DNA of 64,000 bases from the NCBI GenBank assembly GCA_030761205.1, contig JAULJL010000024.1, forward strand, positions 14,125,122-14,189,121, written 5' to 3'. Positions 59,190 through 64,000 of the stretch are shown piece by piece. A model generated the notes under the pieces. That model had not been told where the DNA came from and did no database searches. It saw only the letters and a list, made by a program, of their open reading frames with translations. The translations under genes were made by a program, and so were the position numbers. This DNA is from Fremontodendron californicum (Eukaryota; Streptophyta; Magnoliopsida; Malvales; Malvaceae). How positions within the stretch are numbered: the stretch's first letter is position 1; each line of letters opens with the position of its first letter.

Positions 59190-59600
59190 TCCAATGAAAG
59201 ATGTTAGAAGGTAGCCTATGAGGCATCATGTGCTAATGGATGCAACGACAAGTTTTAGAAACTTGGCTGATTTATGGATCATAATCTAAGTGTGGACTTA
59301 GTTCTTTCTTCATTGTCTAAGAGCAATTTGCAAGTCGTGTTGTATTACAACATGAACCAATTGGTGTTGCTAAATGTTCTCACTAGACTGAAAAGATCAT
59401 CCACTTTGTTACTTCCACCAGGGGAAGATAGTCGAAGAAAAGTTCTTCAAAGAAAGGATGCTTCTTTCTCAAAGGCTTGTGAAGCTGAATAGTGAGAAGA
59501 AGAAAGAAATTGATATCGATCAAAAGGACATACCATCATTATGGCAATGCATGGCATTGGAGGCTTAAAAGCAATAAGTATATTCGATACTTGAAGGGAA
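59190..59600 (+). pseudogene. copia gag remnant
   Basis: From about 59196 the + strand reads KMLEGS, shifts frame, then MDHNLSVDLVLSSLSKSNLQVV.LYYNMNQLV (59274-59382). This is the conserved tail of the copia gag domain. Near 59525-59590, a line shaped like the zinc knuckle (YHHYGNAWHWRLKS) has lost all its cysteines. Stops and shifts throughout. Confidence 0.65.
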
Positions 59601-61261
59601 GTGAAACTTGAGAAGTTTTACTTCATGGGTATTATGAGTTTATTTTCACTACCTTTAGGTATATGATACCTGTGAAGTTGGTTTAAAGATATGTATAACA
59701 TATAGAAAGAACTAATGACAAGGACAAGTGAAAAGATAAGACCAAGGAGGTGGCAACCTTAGTTGATACTTGATCAAGCTTGCCAACCTATTCATGATGA
59801 ATGTTTTGGAAACATTATCCTTGATATTTCGGTTTTGCTAGCATTAGATGCTTGGCTATTCATCCTAGAATGAACTAAAAGGTCATATGGAATTTGTTCC
59901 ATATCATGGTCTTATTATAATCATAAAAAGCTAGAAACTTGCATAAAAGATAATCAATGGTTGTTCAAGTCAAAAGTATAAGGGTAAAGTATATAGATAC
60001 TAGTTGTTTCCTTGATTATGAATCAAAGAAAATCTTATACAAAACTTGAATTAGATGAGCTTTGGCTCAAGTAATTTCATAATGAGATTATGAAACTAAT
60101 TTAGTTAGAGAGCATTCTTATTAAGATATGATCTAAATGGAGAATTGCTTGAAACTAAATTGATTGATTATCTAATAGAATTCATATAAAATGAATTGGA
60201 TGGACGTTATTATGTAATGACACAAAGAAATCCATGATGCTCCAAATAGCCAAGATTGCTGAAACACTAACCTATCAAGGATTTCAAGTTGTAATGGTAA
60301 AACAAACATTCATATGGGATATGAGATGTTCAGTTTTAAGATTACAAATGTGCATTCAAAAAGTTTTGGATTCACATCCCATAGGAAAGTAAATGAGTTT
60401 ACTTTGAATGTTTCTACACATGTAGGAAACAGTGGGAGTTATTTGATGCTTTAAAAGTTAAAGGTCATAAGTTGAAATCTGAAATTATGCATAAGATGCA
60501 TAGAGGCACAGAGATTTAGCAGGATGCATTATGATGCATTACTCATACGAGATGAGTCTACTAAACATAATGATTAAGTAGGATGCATTGTGATGCATTA
60601 CTCATAAGTCATGAGTCTACTTAATAGAACATTGTTAGACAATGGATTAAGATATCCAGTTTTGATTGTAACATTCAAGAGTTGAATTTATCAAAATGAT
60701 GGGATATCTTATGTGCACACCTAAAGGTTAGTGGGAGTAATACAAGTTACTTATTAAACAATGTATATCAGATACATTGATGATTGAAAAGTAAATCGAC
60801 AGTAATGCTAAGATCTAACGGATTTAGCAACAAATGATTGGATTACATGTTAAATGAGTTTAACACAAAGAGAATCCAATAAGTGACTTAAGGCCATGAT
60901 GTAAATAAATCAGTCATTTAGAAATGTTTCAAATTAGAGAGAACTGGATTATTTATATTCTAAGTTAGAATAAAAACCTTTTGTTTAAGGCTGCAAAAAG
61001 AGTATTTGGATCTGTAGCTCAATGGGCTAATTAAAATATTCCTAGTTGTTAAAGTAACAACATGAGCCATAAAAAAAGGAATCGGGTTTCATCGTGATCC
61101 AAATAAGTATTATGACTATGATAATAGAGATTATCAAATGTATATAACCGAAGTCTATTCTCACAACAATGTACTGAAGCTATGTCCTAGTAGAGACAAT
61201 TGCTAATCGAAAGAGTTCGGCATTGAATGCGTTAGCGATTGGCTTAGTGCAAGTGGGAGAT
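59601..61261 (+). pseudogene. Decayed copia pol region ending in a polypurine tract
   Basis: No domain is confidently readable across most of this stretch. At its end, SFGIECVSDWL-like text (about 61215-61250) matches the C-terminal copia signature at 13920-13955, followed by the purine tract AAGTGGGAGAT. Too short for a full pol, so large internal deletions are likely. Confidence 0.5.
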
Positions 61262-62945
61262 TGTTAGTATATGCCCTAGAGCCAATCAGATTGGATAAGG
61301 AATATACAGTTAATAATGAAAACCCATCACTATTCTTTAATGATACAAAGTTTTCTTTCATGTTAGTACAATGATAAAGAGTTATTAAAGTACTAATTGG
61401 ATGAAGCCCATGATACACAATGGCCTTGCAAAGGAATTGTAAGGAGTTACAATTATGAGGATCCTTATGCATCAAAGCTATGTTTCTAAAACGTTCGTGG
61501 TCATTGTATTGTCAAGACAGGGGATTGACAATGCTCAAAGACTGGCATATGTTAAGCCTCCGTGCACATGATGCATGCAACCCATCTCATAGGTTGAAAG
61601 TTTAGTGATACTTGGGGATAACATATGGGTGCTTGTTAGTTGAACAAGTTCACTAAACATGACCCGCTATGAGAGTTCCATTTGGTATCTCACTCAAGTG
61701 TCTATGGAAAATACTCTCATGTGTCAATAGTGTAAGTAATCCTTTGACTTGTGACACCAGGTCATCTTGTATGTGAATTGTCATACTTAAATTTCATCAC
61801 GAACGGGTCCCAACAAGGGATGCTTATGGTAGGGTGTTATTGGGTATGACATGAAGCATACGAAGATGGATGAGTGGTCCAGAGAGGATTCATCACCACA
61901 AGTGATATGAGAGGACATATCTCACATATTTCTAACTTATATTAACTTATGGAAGTCTTTGGCCAAGGCAATATTTAAGGAGTTAATATAAAAGTTGCAG
62001 GACTAATATGGAATGGGTTAAAGAGTAGACACTACACCATGCCCTTTCCTATTTCGAGATATTTGATGAATGGATAGAAATACACAGACATATTGTACAT
62101 GAAAGGCTTGTCAAACCTTGTTAACTCTCTCGGCATTTGGGTGGTCATGATACATTGCGAGATGCTGCTTATGATCTATAAATATAAATTAGAAATTCAT
62201 AAAAGAATTAATTTATATTTATTGCCAACAAGTTAAGGGCCTAATGAGTCAGACACAAAAGGTGAATATTGGAATTAAAATGAAATCGGACTTAATTGAA
62301 TAATTATTAAGTTATAATGGACTTAATTGAATTATTCAATTATATATATATATAAATAATGGCTTATATGCAATTAAACCTAAGGGGTTTGTATGCAAAT
62401 AAACCAAAGCATATACATTGTTATGTTCAGCCATCCTTTAACCTAAGTGAATTGCCGCAACCGGCTTTTGGCTTGTGATTCTCTTGTGCGGCCGTTTCAC
62501 GTGAAGTGGAAAGAAGAATTTGATTCTTCGAGCTTGCTTCTTGGATTCGGCAATCAAGAGAGAGAAGGAAGGTTTTTGAAACCTAGACAACTAGCATTGT
62601 CATTAGCAAAAACACAATCTCAACCTTGTGAAGGTTTCCTGAGTCACCTTTGTGGATTACCGTTGGAGGCCGGACAATTGGACGACTTTGGTTTGAGACA
62701 ACCGGGCTCGGTGTACAAGAACAAGTGTGGTCAAAATTTGATTTGTGATTTCGGTAATCACAATCAATGAGGTATTGAATTTTGCTTATTGTTTGTTCTT
62801 GACATGAAAGATCGATCATAAACACACAAGTTGTTCCTTGGTGGGTTTTTGGTATTGTATTAATTTTATATTTCCACTGCACATTTAATTTTAATATGAT
62901 TAAAATTATTTCTTATTATGATTGAGCATGATCCGAAACCCAACA
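61262..62945 (+). repeat. 3' LTR of the second copia element (1684 bp)
   Basis: TGTTAGTATATGCCC starts after the purine tract and CCCAACA ends the LTR. It matches the clipped 5' LTR and, more distantly, 13970-15635. The frames at 61203-61475 and 62447-62882 are LTR translations. Confidence 0.87.
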
Positions 62946-64000
62946 CTCCTCTAATGAACTGGCTGCTACCTGTATGGCTGCATTTTCAGATAAACCAAAT
63001 CGCCAAGTTCAACCACCTTGTCACTTCTTTTATTGTGTACTAGATTCTTCATTCTATCCTGGGCACGCTTCAAATCAAATTTGAGCATCTTGAGAGCTGC
63101 CTCCCTTTGCTGCAGACTACGATCCACTGAAGCCACTAAGGATTCACCTGCTAGATAAGGAAGATGTAATGGGGGTAGCTGACCATATAAAGCCTTATAA
63201 GAAGTAGTGTGTATAGAAGAGTGGTAGGAGATCTTATACCACCACTCAGCCAAGGCCATCCACATACTCCATTCCTTAGGCTTTTCTCCTGTCATGCATC
63301 TGAGATAGGCCTCCAAACACCTATTCACCACTTCAGTTTGCCCATCAATTTGGGGGTGATGAGCAATTGATAACTTCAAGGAAGTCCCAAATTTCTTGAA
63401 CAACTCCTTCTAGAAAGTACTCACAAAAACCTAGTCCCTATCAGAGACAATGTTGGTGGGCATGCCATGCAATTTGAAAACATGATTCATGAATTCTTGA
63501 GCTACAGTCATAGTTGTAAAGGGGTGAGCTAATGCCACAAAGTGGGCATACTTGGTGAGTCGATCAACTACCACCATGATGACATTCATTCCTCCTGATA
63601 GTGGCAACCCTTCAATAAAGTCCATGCTTATATCAGTCCAAGCTCTCTTAGGAATTGGCAGTGGCTGTAACAACCCAGGGGTGGCTGAGTTATCATATTT
63701 GCACTGTTGGCAAATCTGACATTCCGTCATGCCCTTCCAATAAAAAACCCCAACCCTCCTGTTGATGGTAGCTTGAGCACCTTAGTGTCCTCCAATGGGA
63801 CCACCGTGGAAATATGACATCAATTATTGTTCCAATGCTGGTAGATCTCCCACTAACAACTTGCCTTTCCTCCTCAGCTACTTACCATCCCATGTATACT
63901 TAGAATGTAAATCAGGGAAATTCTTCAGGTCAGTCATAAGCTTCTGTAGTTTAGCATTCGTTCCCCAAGAGTCTCGAATTCTTTGCAGCAGGTCAGTGCC
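62946..64000 (-). pseudogene. Ty3/gypsy chromovirus-like integrase, cut by the copia LTR and the window edge
   Basis: The - strand gives a zinc region with GGPIGGH…INRRVGVFYWKGM and CQICQQCK (about 63700-63830), the catalytic core AWTDISMDFIEGLP (first Asp), IMVVVDRLTKYAHFVAL, LHGMPTNIVSDRD (second Asp) and IAHHPQIDGQTEVVNRCLEAYL (Glu), then the post-core DLVYLKMQPYR (about 62970). Four or more in-frame stops occur (e.g. after SDRD and in the zinc region). It is a closer-to-intact relative of the + strand copy at 16772-18349. The C-terminus was removed by the copia insertion at 62945/62946. Confidence 0.86.

Larger units (their letters stand above)
54954..62945 (+). mobile_element. Ty1/copia retrotransposon, 5' LTR clipped, interior decayed
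   Basis: Partial 5' LTR (54954-56468), tRNA-iMet primer site (56470), long non-coding leader (to about 59000), gag remnant (about 59190-59600), decayed pol, purine tract and complete 3' LTR (61262-62945). The 5' LTR lacks the first 140 bp or so present at 61262-61403, where it abuts the block ending at 54953. Its 3' end lies inside the gypsy integrase at 62946, so it inserted there. No intact protein remains. Confidence 0.85.

Overview
The window is nuclear DNA of a flowering plant, most likely a eudicot. It is AT-rich and almost entirely LTR retrotransposon sequence, much of it nested and inverted. One apparently intact host gene sits in a gap of about 5.5 kb. I see no bacterial-type operons, tRNA or rRNA genes, and no CRISPR array. 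Species cannot be fixed from the sequence.

Layout. (1) 1-15635: a decayed Ty1/copia element on the + strand, running off the left edge. Its integrase is split by a 10.7 kb Ogre/Tat-type Ty3/gypsy element on the - strand (966-11631, TSD AGGTA). That element is itself split by a solo LTR (1989-3466, TSD CCTAA), so the order of insertion can be read directly. (2) 15636-18727: an unassigned stretch, a copia LTR fragment, and a broken chromovirus-like gypsy tail (RNase H end, integrase, chromodomain-like end, 3' LTR). (3) 19456-22454 (-): a three-exon leucine-rich-repeat receptor-like kinase of the pollen receptor-like kinase (PRK) type, 665 residues, with pseudokinase-like active-site changes. 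(4) 24186-39510: a copia-like LTR interrupted by a 14.3 kb Ogre-type element on the - strand (24734-39016). This element keeps both LTRs, a tRNA-Arg-type primer site, gag remnants and three tandem-repeat arrays in its 3' UTR, but has lost pol. (5) 39511-45033: LTR, primer site and leader of another Ogre-type element on the + strand, joined abruptly at 45034 to the inverted coding region of an Ogre-type element (45034-52400, -). The coding region holds an upstream ORF remnant, gag, protease with a G-patch-like segment, a putative intron, RT, two RNase H domains and a truncated integrase. (6) 52401-54953: an LTR-like block with a two-part minisatellite. (7) 54954-62945: a copia element on the + strand with a clipped 5' LTR, a tRNA-iMet primer site, a long hairpin-rich leader and a badly decayed interior. 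(8) 62946-64000: integrase of a chromovirus-like gypsy element on the - strand, cut by the copia LTR and by the window edge.

The PRK gene is the only feature expected to serve the plant. The other coding signals are retroelement remnants with stops, frameshifts and deletions. The Ogre assignment rests on several independent signs: very long LTRs (about 4-5 kb), a primer site complementary to tRNA-Arg, 3' UTR tandem arrays, an ORF upstream of gag, a probable intron before RT, and a second RNase H. Two LTR subfamilies can be told apart: A (966-11631 and 39511-45033) and B (24734-39016).

The observations most worth following up are the inverted Ogre junction at 45034, the gag modules in the wrong order in the subfamily B element, the 159-bp in-frame repeats and W-box clusters inside the Ogre LTRs, the 55-bp array that stays open while cycling through three frames, and the hairpin and palindrome repeats in the copia leader.
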